Of a stretch of DNA of 60,648 bases, positions 8,095 to 17,707 are shown in pieces. The first letter of the stretch is position 1. Every line of letters starts with the position of its first letter. The notes under the pieces were generated by a model. That model was not told the origin of the DNA. It ran no database searches and saw only the letters and a list, made by a program, of their open reading frames with translations. This stretch comes from Candidatus Electryonea clarkiae (GTDB lineage Bacteria; Electryoneota; Electryoneia; Electryoneales; Electryoneaceae), in NCBI GenBank assembly GCA_030765455.1, contig JAVCCM010000176.1, positions 1-60,648 on the forward strand, given 5' to 3'. A program made the position numbers and the translations under genes.

Positions 8095-9237
8095 TCAAAC
8101 CAATGTATCAGGATCTGCACCGGGGCGATCCATTTGTTGCAAGCGACGATCGAAAAGCAGGACTGCTATCAAGGTGGCAACTACCACCAGCAATGCTATC
8201 ACCGTTACGAATAAGTTGTATCGTATCTCACTGAACAGACTGCCGCTTCCAGGTTCGGGAAGTGGTGATGGACTTCTCGGCAAATTATAGTTATTAGCAA
8301 TTATATGTATATTTACAATATGCGCCACAGGAACACCAGATTCAGAAAAATGATGAATCACTCCTTTCCTCGGATAATTGAGGATAGGAAGCAGCGATGA
8401 AACACCTACTGGGATAAGATCGCTATTCTGACCATGACCGATAGAGGCAAGCCCGCCTCCGATATTGACATAAAGTTTTATTTTTTCATCTTCTGCCATA
8501 TCATCATATATGCTCATTCTTAAAGCAACCGATGCCTCAAGGTTAGGCTCTTCAATAAACCGGAGGTCATTTCGGTCTGCGGCTTTTCTGATGTACTCCC
8601 TTCCTTCAGGGGATAATCGTCCACCTAAGTCTTCACCCCCACCATAAGATGCGGCGATGGACCGGCGGCTGATTAAGCCTGTCTCCATCAAACGGTGCTC
8701 CATATCCAGCCATGTATAATATGGATCATTCGCTCCCCATGATGAAGCGCCGACAGAAGTTATTACTATCGGTTTCAGCGACAAAACTTCACAAGCGGCA
8801 TAAAATGCAAGATTCATACCGGGGAGAGACCCGGTCATGCCCGCTGCTACTATATCGCCTTCTTCTAATCCCGCTTCCTTGAAATAATTTATAAAAACAG
8901 CAGCCATATTAGGGTTAAGCGCTGTGGTCTTTGAATCAAGATCACCAATATCAGTGGTAATGCGTGTGTATTGCTGACCAATTAACGCAGTAAGATTCGG
9001 ATCGTTTATTTCATCAGGGAAGATGCCATTGGCATATTGAAACTGCCGAAGGCTATCCATCATGGTTTTCATCAATTCTGCAGCAGCAAGTTTATCATCA
9101 AAATGAGGCGCTTTTTTAGTAACATGTGAATGTTCCGCCCATATATACATTGCTATGGAAACAACAGTGAGAACCAACAAGGTCCTCTTTGATCTCATTG
9201 AAGGTTTGAACCGCCTAGGCAAATAACTGTCCCCCAC
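8095..9237 (-). CDS. pgsW: Poly-gamma-glutamate system protein PgsW
   Basis: 380 residues with an N-terminal membrane segment (about 18-36), a large extracytoplasmic domain and a C-terminal membrane helix (about 338-362). The central region (NPNMAAVFINYFKEAGLEEG, DIVAAGMTGSLPGMNLA, ITSVGASSWGANDPYYTWLDME) is the signature of the 'poly-gamma-glutamate system protein' family found next to pgsB and pgsC. Its biochemical role is not settled; it takes the place of pgsA/capA, which is absent here. The annotated start is a GTG overlapping pgsC by 23 bases; an ATG at 9198, just after the pgsC stop, is an alternative and would remove 13 residues. Confidence 0.8.
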   Translation of the reverse strand: MGDSYLPRRFKPSMRSKRTLLVLTVVSIAMYIWAEHSHVTKKAPHFDDKLAAAELMKTMMDSLRQFQYANGIFPDEINDPNLTALIGQQYTRITTDIGDLDSKTTALNPNMAAVFINYFKEAGLEEGDIVAAGMTGSLPGMNLAFYAACEVLSLKPIVITSVGASSWGANDPYYTWLDMEHRLMETGLISRRSIAASYGGGEDLGGRLSPEGREYIRKAADRNDLRFIEEPNLEASVALRMSIYDDMAEDEKIKLYVNIGGGLASIGHGQNSDLIPVGVSSLLPILNYPRKGVIHHFSESGVPVAHIVNIHIIANNYNLPRSPSPLPEPGSGSLFSEIRYNLFVTVIALLVVVATLIAVLLFDRRLQQMDRPGADPDTLV

Positions 9238-9667
9238 TTATAATCATCACAGAAAGACGGACGACCACTGCGGCAATTGTAACAGCTGAGAGGGTTCGTA
9301 GAACTCCCTGGCGCTCCATCCAATTCGCAATCAATCCCGGTATAATATATCCAATCGCTTCCAATCTGATATCTGTCACCATATATAGGCCACCAGCCAC
9401 GTAATTTCTCAGGATATAGCCAAAGATGAAACCAAGCAGAATTGATAACACCAGCCTTCTGCGTCCGTATATAAAGACGAAGTTTGCAAAAATCTTTACA
9501 AACAATAATGTAGCAAAGCTTACAAGCAATGTACCTGCCAGCATCCAGCCATTATTCAATTGTAACGCTACATAGCCAGGTACAACGATCCCTCCGGCTG
9601 AGACGCCGAATATCTCGTTAAAAATTAAACTGAAAGCTACACCAAGTCCTACAGCGATATCTACCAT
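9215..9667 (-). CDS. pgsC: Poly-gamma-glutamate biosynthesis protein PgsC/CapC
   Basis: 150 residues, about four membrane helices, and the conserved PgsC start (VDIAVGLGVAFSLIFNEIFGVSAGGIVVPGY). In known systems PgsC forms the membrane complex with the amide ligase PgsB and is needed for polymerisation and export of gamma-linked polyglutamate. Length equals that of Bacillus PgsC (about 149). It starts five bases after the pgsB stop and overlaps the longer form of pgsW, so translation is probably coupled. Confidence 0.9.
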   Translation of the reverse strand: MVDIAVGLGVAFSLIFNEIFGVSAGGIVVPGYVALQLNNGWMLAGTLLVSFATLLFVKIFANFVFIYGRRRLVLSILLGFIFGYILRNYVAGGLYMVTDIRLEAIGYIIPGLIANWMERQGVLRTLSAVTIAAVVVRLSVMIISGGQLFA

Positions 9668-9671
9668 TTAC

Positions 9672-10847
9672 TTAGCTTCTCCTTGAACGGAAGAGGTGCG
9701 TTACCGCAAGTCCTCCATGTCCCGCATTACCAAGTGCGAATACAAAGGCGCGCTCTTCTACACTTTCCCAGATCGCGTCCCATGCTTTTTCCGGTTTCAC
9801 CTGCCCCAAACGAACTACCTTCTGAGGATCAATTCCTGATCTGCGAATATGCGCAGTCAACATCTCTGTGCTTTCACCCATAGAGAATAATAAATCAAAG
9901 TCGTCTTTCATATGCAGACCGATCATCTCTACGAGTTGGACACTTCGGTCGAAACGGTCACCTCTTGTATTTAGCAGGAGAATTCGTTTCCCGCTAAGAG
10001 GATATAATTCCCTCGCCCTCTGCCAAGCCATGAATGTTGATTCGGGGTCATTAGCTGCAAGAGCATTTAAAAACATAACCTGTTTATTGCCAAGTGTTAC
10101 CCTGTGGACATATAATGCTCCAGGGTCAGGATACGCTTTTACCATGCCGTCAAGCGCTGTTTCTCTATCTATTCCAAATTCTTCGCATACTCTCAATGCA
10201 AGGGAGACATTACTTGGATGCTCAATATAACTAAATCGACGCATGCAATCATCATTAATTTCAGAAGGAACAGTAACTACAAAATCACTTCCGCTCTCTT
10301 CAGCTCTTTCATACATAAAATGCATTAACCTAGGACGGTTTTCTGCGGAAAAAACTTTCGCATTTGAAGGAATTGTGTTGGATAAGGACATTGCAATATT
10401 ATCCAGATGGGGTCCCATTTCACGCACATGATCCATTCTTGCATTTGTAATAACACCCACCGTGGCACGAACGAACTGATGCTCACATATCCATTGATAT
10501 TCAGGCTGAACCGCCATGCACTCCATAACTATAGCCTGGGGATGTTTCTTTGCAAAATAACGAAAAACTTTGATTTGTTCAATGATATTAACCATGTGGA
10601 TACGAGTAATAGGAACTTCCATTCCTTTCTCGTCAATGATCCGAGGCAGTGTACCGGTCACTTTGGCAAGAGTACGAATACCTCCGGCTCTTAGCCCGGA
10701 GGCAATCAGGCGTGTAACAGAACTCTTACCTCGAGTCCCGTTTACATGAATGCGGATTGGAATTGCAAGTACGCGCCGGCGGTGCATAGCAAATTCGTAC
10801 ATGCCAAACCCAAGGAGAATCGCTGTTAGCAAAATTATCACGAGCAT
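9672..10847 (-). CDS. pgsB: Poly-gamma-glutamate synthase subunit PgsB/CapB
   Basis: 391 residues, the expected PgsB length. An N-terminal membrane anchor (1-22) precedes a Mur-ligase-like ATP domain with P-loop NGTRGKSSV (about 37-45), then TGTLPRIID, VMECMAVQPEYQW and TNARMDHVREMGP, all hallmarks of PgsB. It joins glutamates through gamma-carboxyl amide bonds at the cost of ATP, at the inner face of the membrane. First gene of a minus-strand run pgsB-pgsC-pgsW-secreted protein-barrel(-DUF72). In Gram-negatives such polymers act as capsule-like surface material or osmoprotectant. The 331-bp region upstream should hold the promoter. Confidence 0.92.
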   Translation of the reverse strand: MLVIILLTAILLGFGMYEFAMHRRRVLAIPIRIHVNGTRGKSSVTRLIASGLRAGGIRTLAKVTGTLPRIIDEKGMEVPITRIHMVNIIEQIKVFRYFAKKHPQAIVMECMAVQPEYQWICEHQFVRATVGVITNARMDHVREMGPHLDNIAMSLSNTIPSNAKVFSAENRPRLMHFMYERAEESGSDFVVTVPSEINDDCMRRFSYIEHPSNVSLALRVCEEFGIDRETALDGMVKAYPDPGALYVHRVTLGNKQVMFLNALAANDPESTFMAWQRARELYPLSGKRILLLNTRGDRFDRSVQLVEMIGLHMKDDFDLLFSMGESTEMLTAHIRRSGIDPQKVVRLGQVKPEKAWDAIWESVEERAFVFALGNAGHGGLAVTHLFRSRRS

Positions 10848-11178
10848 GATCAGGCGCGTCCGATTATTGTGTCTAAATTGATCGATATTATAATCGCAAT
10901 ATAGCCATTGGATAATAAGGAATAAAGAGATAAAATTATTATCAGGGCATTATTCAGATTATATAACCTTGTTTTGGAGTTATTGAGCTAAAAAAATATA
11001 ATATATTGAAAATACTTTCACTCTGTCATTTGTTTTCAAAAATACAAATACTATTCCTTGTTCTAGGCAACTAATAAATCTGATATTGTTGATCAACGTA
11101 AGTATTTGATAATAATCCAATTATTACTATCAGGAATTGATCATTGAAGGAGTAACAGGTTCATAGTTTTTTGAGCAT
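10848..11178. other. AT-rich intergenic region upstream of pgsB
   Basis: 331 bases between the folD stop and the pgsB start, both on the minus strand. It probably carries the pgs promoter. A weak AT-rich hairpin (TGATAATAAT...ATTATTA..ATCA, about 11107-11132) lies about 50 bp past folD and could end that transcript. I see no coding potential and no recognisable operator. Confidence 0.4.
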
Positions 11179-12072
11179 TCACCTGGTACTATATTGCAGC
11201 TCCTCAGCGAGTAATGTGTTCTTCAATAACAAAGCAACTGTCATTGGTCCGACTCCTCCAGGCACGGGTGTGATATAAGATGCTTTTTCCCTGGCATATT
11301 CGAAATCCACATCACCAACCAACCTGTACCCTCGTTTCGCGGTGGGATCATCGATACGGTTAATGCCTACGTCAATAATAACAGCATCATCTTTGATCAT
11401 ATCAGCCGTCACGAATTTAGCCTGCCCGATTGCTGCGATCAGGATGTCGGCTTGACTTGTTATAGAGGGAATATCCTTTGTCCGGCTGTGGCATATTGTA
11501 ACTGTCGCATTCCCGCCGGGTGCTTTCCTTGCCAGGAGTAATGCCATCGGCATTCCCACAAGATGACTCCTGCCAAGCACCACGGCTCTTTTCCCACTTG
11601 GGTCAATCTCATATCTCTTCAACAATTCGATTATCCCCAGGGGAGTACAGGGAACAAAACGAGGCGCTCCTCCCGCGAGCATACCCATATTAAAGGGGTG
11701 AAAACCATCAACGTCTTTGGCAGGATCAATTGCGTGGATAACTTCATTTTCATCAAGCCCATCCGGTAAAGGCGATTGAACCAACAAGCCGTGGTAATCA
11801 GGACTCTCATTTATTTCATTTACTTTGGCGAGGAGAGTTTGCTGGTCAGTCTCTGCGGGCATCCTGATTACAAGTGATCGAATCCCGGTCTCCAGGCATG
11901 CTTTCTCCTTCATACCGACATAAACCTTGGAGGCTGGATCCTCACCTACAATTATAATAGCAATTCCTGGTAGGCGGCCATTATTTGCTCTACGCTCAAC
12001 TTCCGTCTTTACTTCTTCACGGATATCCGCGGATATTTTTTCCCCGCTGATCTTTCTGCCTCTTTCACTCAC
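11179..12072 (-). CDS. folD: FolD, methylenetetrahydrofolate dehydrogenase/cyclohydrolase
   Basis: Bifunctional one-carbon enzyme converting 5,10-methylene- to 10-formyl-tetrahydrofolate with NADP. Motifs: SKVYVGMKEKACLETGI (substrate site, catalytic Lys), LVQSPLPDGLDE, DPAKDVDGFHPFNMG, the nucleotide-binding GRSHLVGMPMALLL, and PVPGGVGPMTVALLLKNT near the end. I take the GTG at 12072 (297 residues): the longer form begins with a TTG at 12093 and adds residues without homology to the family. With the GTG the gene overlaps the glycosyltransferase stop by eight bases, indicating coupled translation. The usual VQLPLP reads VQSPLP here. Confidence 0.93.
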   Translation of the reverse strand: MSERGRKISGEKISADIREEVKTEVERRANNGRLPGIAIIIVGEDPASKVYVGMKEKACLETGIRSLVIRMPAETDQQTLLAKVNEINESPDYHGLLVQSPLPDGLDENEVIHAIDPAKDVDGFHPFNMGMLAGGAPRFVPCTPLGIIELLKRYEIDPSGKRAVVLGRSHLVGMPMALLLARKAPGGNATVTICHSRTKDIPSITSQADILIAAIGQAKFVTADMIKDDAVIIDVGINRIDDPTAKRGYRLVGDVDFEYAREKASYITPVPGGVGPMTVALLLKNTLLAEELQYSTR

Positions 12073-13021
12073 CTTCGCTCTCCCACTGTGCAAATACCTG
12101 CCTTGAATAAAGATAAAATATCATTAGATCAAAAATCCTGTCATGCCAGGGAAACCTCGTAAACGTCACTATAAGTTTACGAAGCGCTGAATATAGTTCA
12201 GATCTGCAGGCAGAGCGAACCAGGATCCGTATTATTTTCTCCCGCAGTCCACTTGCTTCTGATGGAATGCGAATATAATTAAGACTTAAAAATTTTTCTG
12301 CATTGGGATGATTTTGAAGCAGCCAGGGCACAGTCTCTTTTCCGTATTCCATATACTGTTTTTCAATCTCATCCCAGTTTCTCGCATGATCATGCCAGGT
12401 CTTTGCGCCTGCTTCATAATATATCGTAGCTCCTGCTTCTTCCAGTCGTAAACCGAAATCCAGATCTTCTCCGCCCCATCCCGTGATCGATTCATCGAAA
12501 CCACGCAACTTTTCAATCCAGATTTTTGGAACCGCTGAATTACATGAGGTGAAATATTTTCCCGGAATCTGTTCACCCGATTGAGCTTTCATTGCACCGC
12601 GTGAATGTAAATACCGCATTAATGATGTCGATTCTAATCCAGGGTGAGGTTGTCTTTCACCCACGAAAACATCATCTGCTCCATCCGCTTTCCTCACCAG
12701 AATTTCCAACCAGGTTTCAGCAGCTATCATATCGGCATCGATGAAAACAATTATTTCGCCTTTGGCGTGTACCAAAGCGCTATTTCGTGCTTTTGCACGT
12801 CCAACATTTTTCTCTAATGATATTGGGCAGATAGAAAGAGCGCCTGAATAGCTTTCGAACCAATCGGGTGTACCGGACGGACTGGAGTCATCTGCCACTA
12901 CCCATTCAAATTGTGATACCGGTAGTGTTTGCCGTTCAAGACTTTTCAGAAGTTGAGTCAGTTTATCCGGCTCATTATAATGAGCGGTTATTACAGAAAG
13001 TTTTTTAATATTAGTTGCCAT
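12065..13021 (-). CDS. Family 2 glycosyltransferase
   Basis: 318 residues. A GT-A fold: LSVITAHYNEPDKLTQLLKSLERQ at the N-terminus, a first acidic site VVADDSSPSG (about 41-50), the metal-binding VFIDADM (about 92-98), and a C-terminal galactosyltransferase-like motif GWGGEDLDFGLRLEEAG (about 181-197) in which the acidic residues are likely catalytic. No membrane segment, so cytosolic or peripheral, acting on an unknown glycan. It overlaps folD by eight bases. The acceptor cannot be told from sequence; chondroitin-polymerase-like GT2 enzymes share the GWGGEDxD motif. Confidence 0.85.
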   Translation of the reverse strand: MATNIKKLSVITAHYNEPDKLTQLLKSLERQTLPVSQFEWVVADDSSPSGTPDWFESYSGALSICPISLEKNVGRAKARNSALVHAKGEIIVFIDADMIAAETWLEILVRKADGADDVFVGERQPHPGLESTSLMRYLHSRGAMKAQSGEQIPGKYFTSCNSAVPKIWIEKLRGFDESITGWGGEDLDFGLRLEEAGATIYYEAGAKTWHDHARNWDEIEKQYMEYGKETVPWLLQNHPNAEKFLSLNYIRIPSEASGLREKIIRILVRSACRSELYSALRKLIVTFTRFPWHDRIFDLMIFYLYSRQVFAQWESEGE

Positions 13022-13112
13022 TGATGTTATTCCGCAGGGTTAAGCCGTATAGTCCAGGCGTGGCACGGTCAGCAATAAATACGATTTCATCTCATTCATT
13101 GAAGTTGGTTTT

Positions 13113-13183
13113 ACCGCAGAGGCGCAGAGATCGATGAATTCGTTCATTGTTTATTTTATATACGATCTTTGCGTCTCTGTGGT
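13113..13183. repeat. Inverted repeat of the cgcagag/cgcaaag family
   Basis: A 21-base arm at 13113-13133 and an inverted arm at 13163-13183 differ at three positions, with a 29-base spacer. The motif (ACCRCAGAGRCGCARAGATCG) is related to the cgcaaag modules at 21761, 37348 and 54501. It lies just past the stop of the carboxypeptidase gene. Confidence 0.6.
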
Positions 13184-13195
13184 GTATGAAAATAA

Positions 13196-15511
13196 TTATT
13201 TCAGAAGAACAGCTTTCCTTATTGCAGAACGTATTTCCCCTCTTTCATTTCGCGATTTGACAACGACAAAGTATATCCCGCTTGTCCAATCGTTCCCATC
13301 CACCTGGAAAGTGTGCCATCCAGGTTGCCGGGAACCTATATAAGATTTCCAGACATTTCTTCCAATCGTATTGAATACTGTGATTTCCAACATTGATGTT
13401 TCAGGGAGACCCACTCTTACTATAGCAGAAGCGTTAAATGGACTCGGATACGGCTGATCCACAATAAATGTATTTGGCAGATCTGATTTAAAAACAGGAG
13501 CATCGTCGTTTTCAACCGGGATAATAACAACAGTCTCAATTTCAGACCAGTCTGAATATTGACCTTGGGCATCAATAGATCGCACCCTGTACCACATTTG
13601 AACAGTATCTTCAACTTCGCTGTAATCAACGGTTAAGACAGTATCCTCAAAGCCAGATGCGATAATCTCCTCATCACCAAATGTATAAACAGGACTAATC
13701 TCATCTACAAAAAAGCCTTCCTCATGGACACCCTGATCGGTATCATAGAGGAATCGAAGATGCATGGCTTGACCGGAATAATCACCTAATGGAAATCTTG
13801 CCTGGAACCAGTCAGTTACATATCCGGTTATCCCATTTCCAAGGTTATTATCGTGTGGATTTTCATTGGTAGTGATGTTTCCTTCAAGGTTGACATATTC
13901 TACACCATTGAAGGAAGCCTGGACATAAGCATAGTCCCATCCGTCTTCGATCTCGAAACGGCATTGCATAGTTAAAACATCATCATCCTGAACGACATAT
14001 TCATTATCCGCAGTCATTGTATTCCAAAGATCCGGACCGGAACCGGACATATAACAATTCGCAGTAGTATAATAATATTCGCTTGTAACACTGAAACCGT
14101 CCAATTCCCAGGGGATATTATACCCGTCCCCGCCATCCCGGTTGGCTTCACCGCTCAATTCCAGCACATCATAAGCAACCGGATCGTTTCCGATTGTATC
14201 TTCATAAGTCTCCCATACAAGGAAAAAATCTCCATTTACCGTATCTGAGGGAACATATTCTCCGTTATCGGTAGTGTCTAATATTGTCAGTGTGGGAACT
14301 GGAGGATTCCCAATGAGAAATGGATTACCGCCGATTTCACAAAATCGGAGCAAGGGTTCCATTTGAGACTCTACAAGAGCGTCGATTCTTTCCGTAGCAG
14401 GCCAAAATCCGTCATTTGGAGATCCTACTTCAAAGATAAATGTAAATATCCTGTTATCGGCGCCGCCTTCCATCCAGTCTGCTGCATCACCATTAACGAA
14501 ATATCGAAGAGTCTCATAAACCCTCCCGGTTATCCAGCCAAGAGTTTCATTCATATGTTCCGCAAATGCGTAATAGGTATCGTGAAAATCAGAATAGGCA
14601 TCCGGGTCATAACCGAAGGGAAAGATGAGAACGTTGCTGTATGAGTGATAATTTATGCATGAAACAAATTCACGTGAATTGATATAATCCATCATCACCT
14701 GGGTCTCCGGTTCGGAACCGGCTTCAGAACCTCGATATGTTTGCTCATCCGGATCAGGTGATGAGCCTATATCATCATAACCCCAATTGTATGTGAAGTT
14801 GCGGTTTAGATCAACGCCTTTTAACTGGTTATTAATTATACGTTTATTTTTACGCCACATACCCCCGCCATTTGGATTAATTACTGCGTTATATAAGTAA
14901 CCATCTACATTAACTACTGGCATGATCCAGATTTCGTTATTGGCAACAATGTTTGATATTCGAATATCATTCTCATAATTCTCACAGAGAAGCCGTGTAA
15001 AATTGAGGATGATTAAGGGAGTGATTACTTCGCGAGCGTGTATTGCTCCGTTGATAAACAACTCGGGTTCATCTTCATCTTCGTTAGGATTATCTGATAT
15101 TTTGTAGGCTATCATCGGACGGTTTTCGAGTGTATAGCCGATGGTATCGAATTCACTGATAATTTCAGGATAATCTTCTACAAAACTCTCCATTTCCTCT
15201 ATTATTTCGTGGTATTCGGGATATCCCCCCATATCATCGAGTTCATAGTCGAGCCTGCTCCTGTAAAATGCTTCTATATCAGGTTCAAGAACCTCATAAT
15301 CCAATCCCGTCTCAATCAGTCTTTGCATATCCTCCGGCCAACCCACAACTTCAGCATTGGAGTCATCCATCCAGGCAATGTCAAAGTTGCCTGCTATTAG
15401 CCGTTCCCTTGAGATGTCGTCAGGAATGGAAATGTTTAACAGGGGTGTTGAATTCACTGAAGAAGATATCAAAATCGATACGAGGAGTAAAATCAATGCG
15501 GATTTCTTCAT
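13196..15511 (-). CDS. Secreted M14 zinc carboxypeptidase with T9SS sorting tail
   Basis: 771 residues. Signal peptide 1-21. The M14 domain (about 95-385) has zinc ligands in GAIHARE (H158, E161) and INYHSYSN (H289), the arginine site DLNRNF at 234-239, and the catalytic glutamate in FIFEVGSP (E361), so it should be active. About 390-680 holds a large beta-sandwich region, probably an immune-inhibitor-like or MAM-like domain plus a fibronectin-type segment. The C-terminus is a type A sorting domain (PYPSPFNASAIV, TSGIYFVVV, KAVLLK). The ATG is preceded by GAGGA. I infer export by T9SS and action on extracellular peptides. Confidence 0.9.
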   Translation of the reverse strand: MKKSALILLLVSILISSSVNSTPLLNISIPDDISRERLIAGNFDIAWMDDSNAEVVGWPEDMQRLIETGLDYEVLEPDIEAFYRSRLDYELDDMGGYPEYHEIIEEMESFVEDYPEIISEFDTIGYTLENRPMIAYKISDNPNEDEDEPELFINGAIHAREVITPLIILNFTRLLCENYENDIRISNIVANNEIWIMPVVNVDGYLYNAVINPNGGGMWRKNKRIINNQLKGVDLNRNFTYNWGYDDIGSSPDPDEQTYRGSEAGSEPETQVMMDYINSREFVSCINYHSYSNVLIFPFGYDPDAYSDFHDTYYAFAEHMNETLGWITGRVYETLRYFVNGDAADWMEGGADNRIFTFIFEVGSPNDGFWPATERIDALVESQMEPLLRFCEIGGNPFLIGNPPVPTLTILDTTDNGEYVPSDTVNGDFFLVWETYEDTIGNDPVAYDVLELSGEANRDGGDGYNIPWELDGFSVTSEYYYTTANCYMSGSGPDLWNTMTADNEYVVQDDDVLTMQCRFEIEDGWDYAYVQASFNGVEYVNLEGNITTNENPHDNNLGNGITGYVTDWFQARFPLGDYSGQAMHLRFLYDTDQGVHEEGFFVDEISPVYTFGDEEIIASGFEDTVLTVDYSEVEDTVQMWYRVRSIDAQGQYSDWSEIETVVIIPVENDDAPVFKSDLPNTFIVDQPYPSPFNASAIVRVGLPETSMLEITVFNTIGRNVWKSYIGSRQPGWHTFQVDGNDWTSGIYFVVVKSRNERGEIRSAIRKAVLLK

Positions 15512-15751
15512 GGCTTCCTCTTGTAGAAATTTTTGTGTTTTGTCAGCTCATGAACGATGATGAGACCTGACGTTTTATTACGAATTGGACTAATGGAGTA
15601 ATATTAAACTGATAATCTTCTCTATAATACCGATAAGAAATGTCCACCACATCCACTCATACAATTTGCGAATATTTCAGTGTTAAAACAATACCTTGAT
15701 GTAGTCCATAACTTTTTACATGCTCATCATTCAAACTTCGTGAAAGGTATC

Positions 15752-17257
15752 TTATCTACTATAAGGCGGCTCAGAAGGCGAATAGAATATTTCAACTCTC
15801 CACGCCAGCATACGAACCGGTTGTCTGCCTCGATACAGCAGGGGCAGTTCTATCGGGACTACTTTATTGAACTGATTCTGCAAGATTTCCCGGTAGTCTT
15901 TTTCACTAAGGTTATATCGTCCCTGTGTAATAAAGATACCTGATGAACCGTTAAATTCTGATGCAGGTGAAATCCATGCAAAATGATGCGGCTTTGAACC
16001 AAGACAAACCACTTTGTGCCTGTTGCCATCTGCCCAGGTTACTTCACCTCCGGTAAACCACTTATGAACGAAAATGACTTCATCATCTTCAATAAAATTA
16101 TTATCGTCAAGCCATTTAATAGATTGTTCCCAACCAAATGGATCTAAAGTCGGATCGGATTTCTCAGGGAGAGGTAGAAAACCGGTATGTGCCTGGAGAA
16201 TAATAAAAAATACTAATAGTAAATTTATTCCAATTGCAGCAAATGTCAACCTGAATGATTTAGAAAAATTTGAAAATGCCCCGGCAGCGAGGGGGAACGC
16301 TGCAATATACCCGGGCATAGTCCAATGCGGAAGAATTCCACGGGTTAATCCCAGGAGCGTAAAGATGATTACGGGTGTCAGGAAATAAGGCAGCAACCAT
16401 TGATCATCAGCGTTTGATTTTCGTTTTCTGAAAGCACCAATCCAGATCGCAATTGCAAGCCAGGGAGTAAGGTACCCAATCTGTCCTCCGATAGCTTGTC
16501 CAAGCAGGTCAAATCGAAATCGAAATCCACCCGACGCACCCTTCCCGAATTGCTCAGCAAAGCTGATCCAGTTGTTCTGAGCATTCCAGATAAAACAAGG
16601 TGAAAAGACAATAAGTGCAACCAGGAATGCCAGGTAAAGACCGGGTTCACGCCACCAGGATCTCAATTTCTTGTCAAAAAAACATGTTATAATAAATGAG
16701 AATGGAAGAAGAACAGCATGATATTTTGATAAAAGAGCCAGGCCTATTAGAACGCCGAGTATGGCAAATCCCGCGTAACGATTTATTTTTCTTTCGCGAA
16801 GAAGGAAAGCAACAAAGAGAGACCATATCCACACAGCACAAAGAGCATTATCCGGAATTACGAACGCTCCAGCCCCGGCAAAAAAGTAAGGAGAGGCATG
16901 GGGAAGCAGTATCGCCAGCCTTCCCGCCTGGCGTCCGTATAGGGAAACTGCAAGCTGATAGAGTCCGGCTAAAGTGATAACAAACCATAGGACAGCGCCT
17001 AATCTGAGGGTTACATTTGCCTGCACACCGGTTAACCATCTCCCGATCCCTGCTGTGAAAGCGACAAGCGGTGGATGATCAAAATAACCGGCAGATAAAT
17101 TCAGGCTGAATACATGGTAATAAGATTCATCAAAACCGGGACCAATTGATGCGGCAGCAATCAGGCGCAGTAATACAGATATCCCTATTATCACAAGCGC
17201 AGGTCGATCATGTAGTATGAATGTTGGTTTTAGATTTGATTCAAGGCGATTAAGCAT
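15752..17257 (-). CDS. GT39/ArnT-like integral membrane glycosyltransferase
   Basis: About 501 residues with around ten membrane helices. The acidic motif GFDESYYH in the first extracytoplasmic loop and YFDHPPLVAF are typical of the dolichyl-phosphate-mannose mannosyltransferase (PMT_2, GT39/GT83) superfamily, which moves sugars from polyprenyl-phosphate donors to acceptors outside the inner membrane. The last 110 residues form a soluble domain. The start is uncertain: ATG at 17275, or ATG at 17257, which shares the palindrome CATG with the divergent receiver gene. Substrate unknown; lipid A, protein or glycan are possible. Confidence 0.82.
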   Translation of the reverse strand: MLNRLESNLKPTFILHDRPALVIIGISVLLRLIAAASIGPGFDESYYHVFSLNLSAGYFDHPPLVAFTAGIGRWLTGVQANVTLRLGAVLWFVITLAGLYQLAVSLYGRQAGRLAILLPHASPYFFAGAGAFVIPDNALCAVWIWSLFVAFLLRERKINRYAGFAILGVLIGLALLSKYHAVLLPFSFIITCFFDKKLRSWWREPGLYLAFLVALIVFSPCFIWNAQNNWISFAEQFGKGASGGFRFRFDLLGQAIGGQIGYLTPWLAIAIWIGAFRKRKSNADDQWLLPYFLTPVIIFTLLGLTRGILPHWTMPGYIAAFPLAAGAFSNFSKSFRLTFAAIGINLLLVFFIILQAHTGFLPLPEKSDPTLDPFGWEQSIKWLDDNNFIEDDEVIFVHKWFTGGEVTWADGNRHKVVCLGSKPHHFAWISPASEFNGSSGIFITQGRYNLSEKDYREILQNQFNKVVPIELPLLYRGRQPVRMLAWRVEIFYSPSEPPYSR

Positions 17258-17699
17258 GACAGAAGTTAGATTCACACATTACGAGACGCAACCTCCGAAA
17301 CTGAATCGGGTACTTTTAGTCGATGATAATGACAGGTATGTATCCGCTTTAACTGAGCATCTCGAAAAAAGTGGAGTTGAAGTGTTTCGTGTCGAAACTG
17401 CTCGAGATGGAGTAAAGGCTATTCTTTCTGATGGCGAGAATTTTGACGGTATTGTCACTGATATTTCAATGGAAGGTCAGTTAAGTGGTTTGAAAGTTCT
17501 GTCAGCGGCAAAGAAATCCGGTTTCAGTGGAATTTTGACTGTCGCAACTACAGGACTCGATACCTGGTTTGGATTTTTTTTCAATCGTGTATTCTTTGGG
17601 AAATTAATGAAATGTGACTATTTGATTCCAAAAAGACCGATTAAAAAAAGCGGTAAAATCATCTGGATAAAAAGCAATTCAAAAGCGACACTACAATAA
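17256..17699 (+). CDS. Stand-alone receiver-domain protein
   Basis: With the ATG at 17256 the product is about 147 residues; a longer version from 17217 would begin inside the divergent glycosyltransferase gene. The receiver fold is clear: acidic pair in VLLVDDNDRYV, phosphoacceptor aspartate in GIVTDISMEG, threonine in VATTG and lysine in LIPKRPI. There is no output domain, and no histidine kinase is nearby. The loop between the phosphoacceptor and the threonine is short, and the C-terminal tail (about 20 residues) is basic. Probably a signalling relay or adaptor; partners unknown. Confidence 0.7.
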   Translation: MTEVRFTHYETQPPKLNRVLLVDDNDRYVSALTEHLEKSGVEVFRVETARDGVKAILSDGENFDGIVTDISMEGQLSGLKVLSAAKKSGFSGILTVATTGLDTWFGFFFNRVFFGKLMKCDYLIPKRPIKKSGKIIWIKSNSKATLQ

Positions 17700-17707
17700 T
17701 TCAAAAT

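Noticed and set aside
13113..13183. Possible terminator of the convergent or neighbouring gene
   Set aside because: The arms are long but imperfect with a 29-base spacer and no T tract; it fits the dispersed repeat family better.
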